64,000 nucleotides of DNA. Source: Chrysogorgia sp. JL179-B06 (lineage: Eukaryota; Cnidaria; Anthozoa; Scleralcyonacea; Chrysogorgiidae). Made by a program: the position numbers and the translations under genes. Of this stretch, positions 30,444 through 43,700 are shown one piece after another. The DNA is taken from positions 1,118,001 through 1,182,000 of the forward strand of contig JAYKKM010000339.1 in assembly GCA_035772405.1 (NCBI GenBank), read 5' to 3'. Every line of letters starts with the position of its first letter. The stretch's first letter is position 1. Below the pieces are notes generated by a model. The model was not told where the DNA came from and searched no databases. It saw only the letters and a program-made list of their open reading frames with translations.

Positions 30444-33400
30444 ATGAGTGGAAGCATGAAGAGTCCAATGCCGACGCCTGTGTTTATGAAGGAAGGAGTA
30501 TTTAGCCATAAAAGTGCTAAAGTGCGAAGCCGGTTGGACGAGTTTGTCGAACCTCCAAGGCCACCTATGAAGTCTGCTCCGCCAGTTAGCAGGATTTTTA
30601 AAAATACAAGGCGATTTTCGGATGGACCACAGCGTGTTAGCTTCACCGAGAAGAACCATGGTATCCTTTTGTGAATGTTTGGCGAAAAATTGATGGAAAA
30701 ACAGGCTTCAGTTAATAGCTTCAAAACATGTAAACAAGTCAGTGTGTATGATAGACTAGTTTGTGTGTGTTTTATGTGTTATACACATGTTAAACTTTTC
30801 TATCCTTAACGATATTACAGTACTAGGAAGTCCACATTATAACTGTAACTCACATGCTCCTTATTTTGAGCAGGTTTGGAATTGTTTATATTTATATATA
30901 GTTGTATAGGGCCGTATAGATATAGTCTGATGAGATAACACCATATGAATTGATAATTATTTAACAAATAGATTCCATTTAGCCATTGTATGTTCAGTAA
31001 TAGACGCACAGATGATGTCAGAACGTGGTAAGAACAAAAAAGTGGCCCACAAGACAGAGTTGAGTGGGTCACTGATGTTCTTACCACGTTCTGACGTCCT
31101 CTGTGTATAACTGAACAGACAACAAAAAATGGAATCTATTTGTTTTATACAATCAAAACCCCAAAGGTTTATCAAAGATGTTGGGGCATGAAAAAAGAAA
31201 AACACAGCTGCTGACGTGATTTAACGCCATCCATGTATCTGTCCTTTAATAGATCATGGGCAAAAACCAATGAAAATGTGTATATATAAGTCATGTGACT
31301 GTATAATTAACAAATAGATTCCATTTTGCCGCTGTCTGTTCAGTTATAGATGCACAGATGACGTCAGAACGGGGTAAGAACAAAAAAGTGTCCCACAAGA
31401 CGATAGTCGAGTGGGTCACTGATGTTCTTACCACGTTCTGACATCCTCTGTGCATCTATAACTGAACAGACAATGGCAAAAATGGAACCACTCACCTCTA
31501 ATTCAAGCCCAGTCGGATGGGGTTAGTACTTCGATGGGTGACCATCTGGGAATAACCTTGTGTTGATTCGCGAGCTTGGAACTCGCGACTGAATTAGTTG
31601 ATCTCTCCTGTGCTTTGAGGGTTTTCTTCCGGGTTTTCCGGTTATCCTCCCTCAGTAAAATCAGCACTTAGATGGGTCGTGAGAGTGAAACTTGGAGAGA
31701 GCAAAAAATAATATTGTAGTTGTCTTTTTTAAAACAGTGCTTTGAAATGGTTGGAAAGCTGGGACAAGGATCATTTGGAGAAGTCAGTATAATTTATAAT
31801 TTCTCATAATTATTATAATTTCTCATAATTATTATAATTTCTCATAATTATTATAATGTATCATAATTATTGTAATTTATCATAATTATTATAATTTCTC
31901 ATAATTATCATATTTGTTGTAATTTATCATAATTATTATAATTTGGCATAATTGTAATAATTTATCATAATTATTATAATTTATTATAATTTACCATAAT
32001 TATTATAATTTATCATAATTATTATAATTGTTCACTGTTAATTCTAATTTTAATAAATTATGCCCTTGTACTCCAGGTGTTTAAAGTAAAAAGCAAGGAG
32101 GATGGTTGTATGTATGCTGTGAAGAAGTCAAGAGTTCGATACAGAGGGGAATTTGACAGGTACATGGCTGTCAATATTAAGAAATGTAACTTGTTCAACT
32201 GTGTATCTCATGTCTGGACTTTTTAGATATTTAGTAACTCAATAGTCTTGTGATAATTCTATCGTTTTGAAGACAACAGAGGCTTGATGAGGTTAAAAAG
32301 CATGAACGACTTCGATTTCATCCAAACTGTGTCAAACTTATTCAAGCTTGGGAAGAGAGGTATATATACAGTGTATGGACTTTTATAGCACAACTATGTT
32401 AAAGTACCTATCTCACGTTTGACCGATTTTACATATCAGTAATATTTGGATCTTCCTGAGCAAAATCATAATACACATTGTCAGTCGAAAATTTCATCTT
32501 CATGGACTTTTTGTTTTTGAAGTTACCGGATGTGATGTCACAAGAGGCATTTTTGTGGCAAGTAACAAAAGAAAACTGGTTTGGAATGCCTCTTGTGACA
32601 TCACATCCACTAACTTTGATAGCAAAAATCTCCATGAAGATGAAATTTTTGGCTGACAATATATATTAATTACGATTTTGCTCAGGAAGACCCAAATATT
32701 ACAGATATGTAAAATCCCCAAACATGAGTTAGGTGCTAGCTCCCTTTTAGGATGTTTGCCAAATATACCCTTACAGAAAAAGTCTATAGGCACCTATAGG
32801 CACTGTTCGAATTGCCTATAGAAGCCTATAGGCACCTATATGCATCTATAGGCTAATAGGTTTCATCATAGGTCGCCTATAGAAAATGTTCGAATTGCCT
32901 ATAGAAGCCTATAGGACACATACAAAAACTGCAATGATATTATGATATATGGTTGTGAAGCTTTGTTTATCGTTCATTTTTTAAGCCTTCATTTTTTCCT
33001 CATAAAATATAATTTCTGTAGGCAGCAACTCTACATACAGACAGAACTATGTGATATGAGGTGAGAAATAATTACATTTCAATCATTTGTGTTTGGTATT
33101 GTCTATTATCTACAAAACTGAACACATTTTTGTGTATTTCTGGGTAGAATTGTAGCTAATGCTTATACTTATAACCACTTTCTCTTTTCAGTTTGACTGA
33201 TTTTTGTGAAAAAAATAACAACATTAATGAAAAAATAGTATGGGAGATTCTTGTAGATCTTACACAGGTATTTCAGGAGTAATTTATTTTTTAATTAAGA
33301 TGAGAGTATTTAATATAGTTATATATATGGAAAAAGTGACTGCCCCAATCTGGAATCGAACCCTCATGGGTCCCCGAATCAACATTTCGGTGCTGACGAA

Positions 33401-36400
33401 CCTTAGCTGTTGAGACACGGTCAGAACAGTCAGTGATTTATCCATATACATATTAAATTTGCAACTTTCACTCGGACACCAACAGGCAGGCATCTCATCT
33501 AACCATAACATGGAGCAAGGCCTCTCGAGCGCACTTCTCAAAGTAGCGAAGCGATACACAACAAAGTGTATGAGCAAACAAAATGAGTAAACAAAGTTTT
33601 CTCTCAACTCAGATCTCATGAGCAGTTGAACCTATCAACTGGTTTATTATGATCGATACACCATCATTTTTTGTAGGGTCTTAAGCATCTCCATGACAAT
33701 CATATGATACACATGGATATCAAACCAGCCAATGTGTTAATTGGTCTCGACACACTATACAAAATCGCTGATTTTGGCTTGGTCTTGGATACATCAAAAG
33801 TAAGTTGTTATCTGTTTACTAAAAGATTATCGAAATGACCATAATATATCCCTCCAAAGGCTAAAAATAAAATAAAATTGATTTTTAATTTTTTTTAAAT
33901 AATTTTTAATAATTATAATATAATTATATTATAATTTTTATAATTTTAATTTTTTTTTAATTATTTTTTTATATTTTTTTAAATAATTTTTTAAATAATT
34001 TTTTTACTAAAATATTATTGTGATGACTAATATATCCCTTAAGCTAAGGGTGGCAAGATCCAAATTCTAAAAATAAAATAAAATTGTTAATTTTTAGAAA
34101 GATTTTCGTGAAGCTCAAGAGGGAGATCCTAAGTATTTGGCGCCAGAACTCTTGGAAGGAAAGTTCTCGAAAGCTGCCGATATATTTAGGTAATGGTGAG
34201 ATGAAGGTTACATTTTGACCTTTGCGAAGATTCAAACTTTCAGTTCTAGACAGCCTCCTATGCACCTGTTCTTAGGTGACGCTCTCATGCCCCCTGAGTT
34301 ACTGGCTGCGTACGAGGCTAACTTCCCCCAAGTGTTTTTCTAGTTTTAAAACAATACATTTACATATCAGACATATAGTTTGACGCTACTCTGGCTTTAA
34401 AAAGTTTTTTGAATGTAACTTAAAAGTTACTGTCCATGACCCAACGTTTTGTCACTCCAATCTAGTGTCTTCATCAGGGGTGATCGTTGTAAAGTTAGGA
34501 TCCCTATTTATACCCTCATAGAACCGATGATGACGTTATTCGCGATGACAGTGGTTTATTACCAGAAGCTTATTTGCATCTTGTTAATAAATAACGACGT
34601 CATCATTGGATCTATGAGGGTATAAATAGGGATCCTAACTTTACAATGATCACCGCTAATGAGGACATTAGTCATAGATTGGAGTGTCAAAACGTTGGGT
34701 CATGGACAGTAAAAAAACTTTTTAAAGCCATAGTAGCATCAAACTATGTCTGATTTATCATCTTTATAAATCACACATTCCCCTGCCTCAAAAATGTTGA
34801 AGGCTTTAAAAATATTATTTCCATTTCTGCCACACATTACAACAAGTTTTATACCTACTGCAGTTCTGTTACCATCACAATAGACTCGACACTTTCACTT
34901 ATCAAAGAGACATGCAGTCAGATTAGGTTAAACTACACTAGCATACTTGTTGCTCCATGGTTGTTCTTTAAGTTACAGTACATTCAAAAAACTTTTTAAG
35001 CCAGTAACACTATAGTGTAGTCAAACTATTTGCATTGGTAAATTATTTGTTCAATTTTGTATATTTTTATGATTTAGTTTGGGTATAAGTTTGTTGGAAG
35101 TTGCATGTGACATGGACTTACCTGCAGGAGGAGAAACATGGCAACGGCTGAGGCATAAACAAATCCCAAGGGCTTTCCTTCAAGGTATATCAAATTCCAA
35201 AGATAAAATTAAAGTAAATGGTTTGAACCTATAGGAGTTTAACCATTAGATGTGTGTAGTTGATCGTTCTGAAGATGACCACTGCTGAGGCCGTTGAAAC
35301 GTCAGTCACCAACAATAGTCTTTCTCAAGACTACAACAACCTGGACGATCAACTTCACACATCTAATAAAGGTCCTTTGTTACAGAGTGAATCGTGAAGT
35401 GTTTTGTATTTTGTATTTTTTATAATTTGTTTTAACTTAAAACTAATATTATTTTCAAAAGGTCTATCATCAGAGTTGTCATCCCTTATTCAAAGAATGA
35501 TGGATCCTTTACCACAAAACAGGTATATTATAGCTTTTGTCATTAATTTGAATGTAGTAATGTACTGTACAGTAACTCCAGTCTGCTTTCAAACAAGCTA
35601 CTGTGCCTGCAAGATCTATTAATAAATGTTGCCAAGCATAGTATGTACAGTACATTATAATTTAGTGCATTATATAATATATATCTTGAATCTCTTAGGC
35701 CAACGGTTGATGACATCTTGAAAGAACCAGAAGTTGTGAAGGTAGTTTAATGACATCATTCAGTGTACCTCAGCTTATTAAAGTGCCCCTAACCTCAAAA
35801 TGTTTTATTGTCTTGTTTGGAAGAACTTTAAAAATGATAAAGTAACTTCTTTTGAAGATTTTCGTTTCTTCGCTTTCTTTTTGAGATATATCAGTTTTGT
35901 TTGATATGCAAATGTATGGAATTTCGTCACACATGCATAATGACTTATTGGAGAAATGTGTATATATCTCTTTCATTCTTGAACGAAATCCTTTAAAATC
36001 AAGAAGTTTGGTGTTGTGGGAGAAACGCACACACGTGTTATTCACACTTTAGTGTTTTTATTTCATGAACGCAAAGATATATAACATTCTCTGATAACTC
36101 ATTATGCATGTATGACCAAATTCCAGATATTTGCATATCAAACAAACTGATATATCTCAAAAAGAAAGCGAAGAAGTGAAAATCTTCAAAATAAGTTACT
36201 TTATCATTTTAAAAGTTCTTCCAAATAAGACAATAAACAATTTTGAGGTTAGGGGCACTTTAATTAATATACACAATGTGACATCTCATGCCATTATTTT
36301 GCTGTGAATTGAAATTCGCATTGTATTTTCAACATTTTTAGGCTAATAATAGAAGGAGGTGGTTGAAACTTTTCAATTCCATGGTTAGTACATGTATAAT

Positions 36401-39372
36401 GATAATTATTCATTTTCTGTGATTTTGACTCAAAATATATCTTTCCGTGACATTCGATTTTCTGCATTGAGACTGCCAGACTGGCTAATAAATATTTTTA
36501 CAAAATATCTGCTAATATATTGCTTGTAATCTTTGATGTAGTGGCATAATGTCAAGAGAATGATAAACCCATTTTCTTTTCTCCTTGTCTTGTTGTGGCA
36601 AATCTTTTTTGTGCAACCATTTCGGCTTTTCACTGGTAAGTGAAGCTACTGTATTGTCAGTTAATCAGTATTAGATATTTGGTTAGTTAACCTATTACTT
36701 ATATTGTGACAATGTTTAAAACTGCTGCACTCCCTAACTGGTGGAATTTTATTGTGTTTAGTATCAAACAGGTTGAGTTCAACAAATAAAGAACAATTCC
36801 TTGAGACTACTTTGGACTCAAGTCTTTCATCAGAAGGTATAGCAAAAGTATTATTATTGCTGGACAAAAATTAAATGTACTGTACAACTTACAGTTATAT
36901 GTTGGATATTACAAAAATGTGGCAAGCCTAATGCTGCGTTTCCAATAGAATTTCCGTCAGGTGTTTGACATTATTACAGGCGGCACAATGCGGCCATAAC
37001 AACATATAAAACTAGAAGAATTGAAAAATTCCTCAAAGTAGATGGTGGTGAATTGGTGTAATGGAACCCTGCTAATGGCTTTCTACAAATTTTCACAAAA
37101 ACTTTATTTTACCTATACTGTAATCTCTAAATCAATAATTTTCACTGTTTATTCTCTCAACATGCCTAAACCATTTCAGTCTATTTCTGAATACAGTATT
37201 TATTAGCGTTTAATGTCAACATTATCGAGTGGCCATCGTCTTTATAAATAATAAATTGATTAATTGGTTTTAGACAGTGTTTTTCGACCAAGTTCTTTAA
37301 CAAGCTCAGCAGATGAAAGTTTCGCTCTTAAGAACAGTCTCTCACCAAGAAACAACTCTGGGATAATACAGTGGGGAAGGTAAATACGATGTACACCGAT
37401 GCTTTGTTTAACTTTAATAATAAGAAACTTATGTCTCCCTCAGCTATAATGAGCACTTTTCAAAATCTTTATCACGTTTTAAAAGGTAGTTATAGTCTTG
37501 TCGTAACTTTACTGCTGCCATTATTACAGCAACAACATAATATTGTGACACCAACCTGTAACATAATAATTATGTATGTGTTAAGGTGGCTCCCTACTGT
37601 TTCTTGAAAGGTGGCAAAACTTGAAAAGTGCATTTAAACATTTCTTTTAGTTTAATTAATGAATATAGGCAAATTTTAATTTAAATTTAAATTTAAATTC
37701 TGTGGATCCAATTTTTTTTAAATTAAAAACATGATTTTTTTGTGTAAAATAATTGGATCCACAGAATTTTTTTTAAGCTGCCTATTTATTAATTAAACTA
37801 AAAGAAATGTTTAAATTCAAAAAAAACCGACTCGTTCGCGAAATAAATTAGATTAAATGTTCATTTTCGGCCATTTTGAAACGGCACTGTTGTCATAGCA
37901 ACAGATGAAACACTTTAGCCATTAATAGTATGTGATGCCCTGAAAGTTATTCTATGCATAGCTTTAGTTTCAATCTTTTCCGAAATATCCATGGGCACTT
38001 TTCGAGATTGAAATTTGCATTTTTGCCACCTTTCAAGAAACAGTATGGAGCCACCTTAATATACACTGCTGTAGTGAATGTGGGAGAGCTTGCAGTATAG
38101 ACAGATGATACATGGACGATCGTCAAGCTCGTATCTTCAGAAAAATGATTCTGAGTCCCAGACAGGAATCGAACCTGTAACCTTCTGATTGCCGGTGAGA
38201 TGCAGCTCTAACCATTAAGCCACTGAGACTCAGATGGAGAGCGAAGGTTACAATGATGTGGTTCGATTGATATCTCTCCATCTGAGTCTCGGTGGCTCAA
38301 TGGTTAGACTGTCTCACTGGTAATCAGAAGGTTACAGGTTCAATTCCTGTCCTGGACTCAGAATAATTTTTCTGAGGATACGAGCTTGACGATCGTCCAT
38401 GTATCATAATAAATATATGTATATTCACATACTAATCCATATTTTCCTTTTACTTGTATTTTAGTGATGAATCTTTCGACATTTCACCAAAGAGAAGCAG
38501 TTCTTCTACTTTTCAAACTTGTTTATCCAGACATTCTGCGTGGCTGAGCATAAGTGGCAGGTAAATGACAGATTCTACATCAAAATCACCCCATGAATTG
38601 CAGTGTAATTAAAACACTCATGTCACTCAATACTCAAATTCACACGATATATGGACAATCGTCAAGCTCAAATCTTTAGGAAATGTTTCTGCTGAAAAAT
38701 CAGATATATTCTCAGTGACTACTGCATAAGCAGTACATATATCAATTGAATCAGTATGTCATTGTAACCTTCGCTCTCCATCTTGAGTCAGAGCATCTCA
38801 CAGGCAATCAGAAGTTTACAGGTTCGATTCCTGTCTGGCATTTTCTGGAGCCTAATGATCATCCATGTAGATCCACATTTATATTATCAACATGTTGAAA
38901 TTATTCACCTTTAGTACCTCATCTAGACTTTCACCTAATGTGACATTGAGTGCAGTTGCCAAATATTAAATAATTAAATGTAATATTTTCTACTTGGTTT
39001 TAATTTTACTCCAGGTTAACTCCTCCATTGGCAAACAGTAGTCCACAAAATTACACCCCTCCTTCAGATGCTGCGAAAGCACATGGCTTTCAAGATGCAT
39101 TTTTGAGGACACATATTGGACCAAAAAATTTGATGGAGGTATTAAAATACATACATGTATACCAACTCTTCAAGGCTTGTAAAGATTGCAGTGTTTTGCT
39201 GGCAGTAAGCTTTTTAGGCGGGGGGTTAGGGTTGGAAAACGCATTTGGCGGGGGTTAGGGTTACTGATCTCTCAATACCCATTCTCTCCCTCAAATCCCT
39301 ACTCATCCACCTTACCATCCTCTTATCACCTCACTTCAGGTATTCGAGGACGCTGCGAGTGATAAATCGTAA
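30444..39372 (+). CDS. PKMYT1: PKMYT1 (Myt1), membrane-associated Cdk1-inhibitory kinase of the Wee1 family
   Basis: Nineteen exons encode 531 aa (human 499): 30444-30660, 30821-30873, 31738-31782, 32077-32159, 32273-32359, 33022-33060, 33192-33267, 33677-33799, 34098-34189, 35078-35184, 35462-35522, 35699-35741, 36342-36383, 36542-36635, 36762-36836, 37274-37379, 38465-38560, 39015-39138, 39340-39372. Myt1 phosphorylates Cdk1 on Thr14 and Tyr15 and so delays mitosis. The kinase domain starts near residue 91 with [12 protein letters not shown]. Other landmarks are Lys121 in YAVKKS, catalytic Asp214 in [11 protein letters not shown] at 232-234 and [10 protein letters not shown] hydrophobic anchor follows at about 364-380 ([13 protein letters not shown]). 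The C-terminus PKNLMEVFED matches the conserved Myt1 tail. The HRD motif reads HMD, in line with HLD in vertebrate Myt1. The second exon (53 bp) was placed by phase and the LGSPHYN motif. Confidence 0.95.
30950..31490. mobile_element. Two tandem copies of a ~190-bp foldback element
   Basis: 30960-31150 and 31305-31485 each have ends AACAAATAGATTCCATTT and complement, and arms CAGAACGTGGTAAGAAC / GTTCTTACCACGTTCTG. They lie in PKMYT1 intron 2. Confidence 0.82.
31488..31705 (+). repeat. 5S rRNA-derived SINE, copy 1
   Basis: The head reads AGCCCAGTCGGATGG, GTTAGTACTTCGATGGGTGA and CTGGGAATA, which matches the 3' two thirds of 5S rRNA including its internal promoter box C. The body continues CGAGCTTGGAACTCGCGAC and TTTTCCGGTTATCCTCCCTC, shared with 48680-49030. 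It lies in PKMYT1 intron 2, ending about 30 bp before exon 3. Confidence 0.8.
31785..32040. repeat. (TCATAATTATTATAATTTA)n AT-rich tandem repeat
   Basis: About 16 imperfect units starting 3 bp after PKMYT1 exon 3 and filling intron 3. Its first copies overlap the donor region (GTCAGTATAATT). Confidence 0.88.
32399..32740. mobile_element. TTAA MITE, family A, copy 6
   Basis: Left TTAA at 32399 with AAAGTACCTATCTCACGTTT; the right end has decayed. It lies in PKMYT1 intron 5. It is followed (32775-32925) by repeats of CCTATAGGCA. Confidence 0.83.
33330..33460 (-). repeat. Second tRNA-derived element (long variable arm type)
   Basis: On the minus strand: TGTCTCAACAGCTAAGGTTC (A-box region), a long variable arm GATTCGGGGACCCATGAG, then GGTTCGATTCC (B box). 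The order is that of a Ser/Leu-class tRNA. It lies in PKMYT1 intron 7; probably a SINE head. Confidence 0.55.
33885..34010. repeat. AT-only low-complexity tract
   Basis: Long T and A runs (TTTTTTAAATAATTTTT) in PKMYT1 intron 8. Nothing else was seen. Confidence 0.85.
34365..34765. mobile_element. Foldback element, GATCGTTGTAAAGTTAGGATC family, copy 2
   Basis: Same arms as 26800-27375. It lies in PKMYT1 intron 9. The trailing piece AAAAAACTTTTTAAGCCAG recurs at 34987. Confidence 0.83.
35245..35370. mobile_element. Foldback element, GTGTGAAGTTGATCG family, short copy
   Basis: One arm is shortened. The flanking GGTTTGAACCTATAGGAGT also precedes the copies at 12015 and 41695. It lies in PKMYT1 intron 10. 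Confidence 0.8.
35778..36263. mobile_element. TTAA MITE, family C, full copy
   Basis: TTAA at 35778 and 36260, termini AAAGTGCCCCTAACCTCAAA and complement. It lies between PKMYT1 exons 12 and 13. Confidence 0.9.
37581..38059. mobile_element. TTAA foldback MITE, family F
   Basis: TTAA at 37581 and 38056, termini GGTGGCTCCCTACTGTTTCT and complement. The inner arms carry GTGCATTTAAACATTTC and ATTGGATCCACAGAATTT. It lies in PKMYT1 intron 16, directly abutting a tRNA-like element. Confidence 0.88.
38060..38410. repeat. Head-to-head tRNA-derived SINE-like element with a near-complete cloverleaf
   Basis: At 38286-38357 the plus strand folds as acceptor GTCTCGG/CCTGGAC (one mismatch), D-arm GGCTCAATGGTTAGACT, anticodon arm TCTCA-CTGGTAA-TCAGA and T-arm ACAGG-TTCAATT-CCTGT. 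An inverted copy lies at 38150-38235. The outer flanks CGATCGTCAAGCTCGTATC are also inverted. Confidence 0.78.
38640..38880. repeat. Degenerate tRNA-derived SINE-like element
   Basis: Contains GAGCATCTCACAGGCAATCAG and ACAGGTTCGATTCCTGTCTGG with the same flanks as 38060-38410. It lies in PKMYT1 intron 17. Confidence 0.7.
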
Positions 39373-40713
39373 GATTTACGAAGCAAGCAAAAAGGGGCTA
39401 TCAGCCTATCACCAAGTAAGAATGTGTGTGATTTAAAATTTGAAGATCTACCATAGGTCTATATTCAAAAACATTGTACCATAAGCATTGAATTAGTTGG
39501 TGATGTATACAGAACACTTAATGCAGACCATTATGGACACCTTCACCAGAGACTGAACTGAAGTCCAGGAATGTTGACTAGCAAAGGTGTGCTGGATTCT
39601 GTCTTACAGAATACATGTATGAACTATACTATGAAAGAAGAAAAATTAGCAAGTATGGCATCACATAATTGTAAACACTGTATAACTTAAAGTAAAGGCA
39701 AAACTTGTGAAAAACCTTTACATGATCTTGCAAGGACTGTATCCTTGAGGGTCCTTGAGAATCTTTGAGGATCCTTCAAGGTTATCACAGGATCACTAAG
39801 GATCTGTAATGATAGATCATTGTCAGGATTCTTAAAGTGCCTATACAATGAAAAATTCAGTTGTAAAATAACTCTTTTGTTAGACTAACCATTTACAACT
39901 TTTTCATATCTCACTTCACTCTTGAGATATTAAGATTTGTTTAATATGGAAATGATCATACTTATAACATCACAATGCATAATAACTTGTTGAAAAATTC
40001 TGCATATGGAATCGTTTGATGGTTTGCATATTTGATGTCGTTGATTACATCCACGCACATGCACCTGCATTTCAAGTGATTTCGTTACATAATCTCAAGG
40101 ATATATAAGCGTTTTCAATAAGTTATTAGCGACCTTTAGATTGAGTACGAGCACGAGTACAAAGACAAACTTTTCTGCGCAGTGGAGAAACAACAATGGA
40201 AAAGAACCATGCGCAATGGTAAACTCATCTTCGTACTCGTCTTCGTCCTCAAATCTAAAGGTCTCTATTATGCAGTGTGATGTCATAACTATGATCATTT
40301 ACATATTAAACAAATCTTAATATTTCAAGAGTGAAGTGAGATTATGAAAAAGTTGTAAATAGTTAGTCTTTATAGTTTCAAGAGTTCTGTCAAACCAAAG
40401 AGTTATTTTACAACTGAAATTTTTATTGCATAGGTACTTTAAAAGAATCTGGAGTTTCAAACAGTCATACCTGTATATCTAAGATTAATAGTTATTCAAT
40501 GACCAAGTGGTTAACTTGCATTTGTGTTAATTACTTAATAAGCAAAATGTACTGTAAACATAAAATTATCACAATGACTTAACCCCCCTTTCTCCAGTCA
40601 TACACAATGCCCAATATCCAACTTTGTTACTTAAATCTATATTTACATAGCATGACAGGTACATCACTGCACAATTTAATATTAGTTAAAATATACTGTA
40701 GTTATGCAGCATA
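39373..40713. other. PKMYT1-PAQR3 convergent intergenic region
   Basis: Between two stop codons. It contains short repeats of GGATCCTTGAGGATC-like sequence (39735-39815) and a family D MITE. No gene was recognised. Confidence 0.75.
39832..40442. mobile_element. TTAA MITE, family D, copy 2, carrying a nested 140-bp foldback
   Basis: TTAA at 39832 and 40439; left terminus AAAGTGCCTATACAATG. At 40131-40268 it carries an insert with inverted ends GACCTTTAGATT / AATCTAAAGGTC around CGAGCACGAGTACAAAGAC. Confidence 0.85.
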
Positions 40714-43700
40714 TTATACTGTAGTTCTAGTCGTATCAACTGACATTGCATTATCAATATGACATCCATATTTCTGTCGGAAGCTGAAAAATTTGACGCT
40801 ACTGCTATACCACCAACAAAATGCTATGACAATAAGGATATGCCACCATTGGTGACTTGCTCCAATGTAGTTTACTTTACCTGTGATGTAAAATAATAGA
40901 AATAAGGCCATTTTAAAAATCCTAGTTATAGTTTATCATCAGTGCCCACATCAATTTGTTTATATTTTAAAGTGGTTATCTCGCGTTTGGGGATTTTACA
41001 TATATCCGTAATATTTAGGTCTTCCTGAGCAAAATCATAATATATATTGTCAGCTGAAAATTTCATCTTCATGGAGTTTTTCGATGTCAAAGTTATGGGA
41101 TGTGATGTCACAAGAGGCATTCCAAACCAGTTTTCTTTTATCACATCCGATAACTTTAACAGCAAAAAAATCCATGAAGATGAAATTTTTGGCTGACAAG
41201 ATATATTATGATTTTGCTCAGGAAGACCCAAATATTACGAATATGTAAAATCTCCAAACGTCCCCACTTTAAGGTTCATTATTTACTCTAAAATAGTTTG
41301 TTATGCTCATTCCCCCTATCCTTGTTCTCTGAAACACCCGTGCAAGGTTTAACAGAGATTCCTCTTTGAATCTTATACGAGAAAATAATGGAATAATAAT
41401 CTACCAGTAATCACTTCAAATGGCTGGCTGCCATCAAAATACATTTGTTGAAAAAAAACCCAACAGCACCGATTTGTTTTTCTGGGGATATATTTTTATA
41501 TATTGCTGTGGTGGGGCTAAGAAAAATTTTCTGAGGATATGAGCTTGATGATCATCGATGTATCGTCTCAGTGTATATATATATAAACACACAACAACTA
41601 TTAAATTAGACAGTTGGGCTTGACTGGTAGTTTATATTACTGAAAAAAGTGTAGTATTTCAAGAATGTCTAATTTATGGTTGTCTAAAGTAAATGGTTTG
41701 AACCTAGGAGTATCATTAGATGTGTGTTAGCACAAAACTACAAACAGCGACTTACATTAGAAAGTTGGTATACCAACTTGGAACATATATAAACCACTTA
41801 ACAGATCACAACAATTACCAACACCATATAAAATACTTCTTCGCACGCACCAACGAACAATTGACAAAACAACACCCACTCACATTGATTATGACACAAA
41901 CAACCGATGACAAACAATATTGGTCCATGCTTAACACATGATGCAACACCCACCCACACTAATTACGACACAAATGAACAATGACTTAATGAACCAGACG
42001 TACCGGTGTATAGGCAAACCTGACAAACACGCTTTACTTGACTCTGAAGATGACTGCCGCTGAGGCCGTCGAAACGTCAGTCACCAACAATAGTCTTTCT
42101 CAAGACTAAACCTAGACGATCAACTTTGCACTTCTTATGGGTGTCTTTTGGGAGGTAAGTGATTACATTACATACAAAGTTCATAGAATATTATATTCTA
42201 ACCTGGGAAACAGCTCTCAGGAAACTTAAAAGCGTAAAAAGACATAGCAAATACACCTAGGAGATACATTGTGGCCACTTTGGGAATAAAGATCTATATT
42301 AAAAGAGAAGTTGATTATAACTCAAAAGCTACAATAATGCCGTAGCCACACCTGATCAATTCCCATCGTGATCAAGCAATCCCCTCACAAACCTACCTGT
42401 ACTATCGCTTGGGAAAGACCACCATAAATGTACGTCCAATGAATGACTGGAAAGAAACCAAAAGCTGCTATAACGCCAAACGATGCTAGCCGTTTGCCAG
42501 CCCAAAGAGAGGAAAAGTATTTAGGATGCAACTGAAGAAGTAATGCCATAATGGATAATGCTGCCACAATTGAAAGGTATACAACTTGTAGTTTCTAGAT
42601 AAAAAAATCAGAGTATTATTTTATATAGTATTTCTACATTGCCTATGAAGTATAATGCTTTATATTTGTTTATTATTTATTTATTTGATTTGCCACATGT
42701 ACAAGTAACTTTAAGGTTATGGGTACATAGAATTACAAAGAAGCACACACATAAAAACACAGTGGCATCGTGATACAAAATAATAAGAACAACAAAGAGA
42801 AAGGAGTGCAATGTGGCTGGGATACCACAACAGCTTACGTCAATGACTGCGGGTCTAGACAAGTAGGGACACTCCAATCTAGTGTCTAAATCAGGGGTAA
42901 TCGTTGTAAAGTTAGGATCCCTATTTATACCCTCATAGAACCGATGATGACGTTATCTATTAACAAGATACAAATAAGCTTCTGGTAATAAACCATCGTC
43001 ATCGCGATAGATAACGTCCTATATATGGTAAATATTATTGCTTATTTATGATTGCTGTGTCAAAATCACTAACACTTTTAAAAATGAACTGAAAAAGCAC
43101 CAATTTAATTAGTTTGAAAGTGAATGTGAGAGCCATTGTACAGTTTATAATAGTAATGTAATGTTATATGTGATGTAATGTCATTACATTACACTACGCT
43201 GAGTCACGTAACATGACTAAATGTAAATGTAATGTAATGACTTAATGTAATGTAATGTAATCTTGTGAAGTACTACAGGACCCCACTGAAAAACACTCCG
43301 GTGACGTGGGTATCCCAGTGATTAATTATTATTATTGAAGTACTTACAGGTTGACAGTAAAATGCATAGTATACTCCAGGTATATAACAGCCACATAAAG
43401 CTAATGAGATTCCAGCAAGATCCAGTGCTAACCAACAGTGGAACATTTTTTCTGAGTGACAATTGAACAGGTGATAACCAGCTGAAAAAATCATGCACAA
43501 CTAAAGAAAACAAAAATGTATTGCTAAGGTAGTCTAGGCTAAGGGATGGTGAGGTATGCAAAGGTAGGCTAAGGGGTGGTAAGGTACGCTAAGGTAGGCT
43601 AAGGGATGATAAGTTATGCTAAGGTAGGCTAAGGGACGGTAAGGTACGCTAAGTATTCTAAGGTAGGCTAAGGGACAGTAAGGTATACTACTTAAGGTAG

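Noticed and set aside
29963..30505. 180-codon open frame overlapping the PKMYT1 start
   Set aside because: No recognisable domain, contains repeat fragments and is out of frame with the well-supported PKMYT1 exon 1.
31488..31705. Genuine 5S rRNA gene
   Set aside because: Only the middle and 3' part of 5S is matched, the end does not pair, and the sequence runs into a body shared with other copies, as in a SINE.
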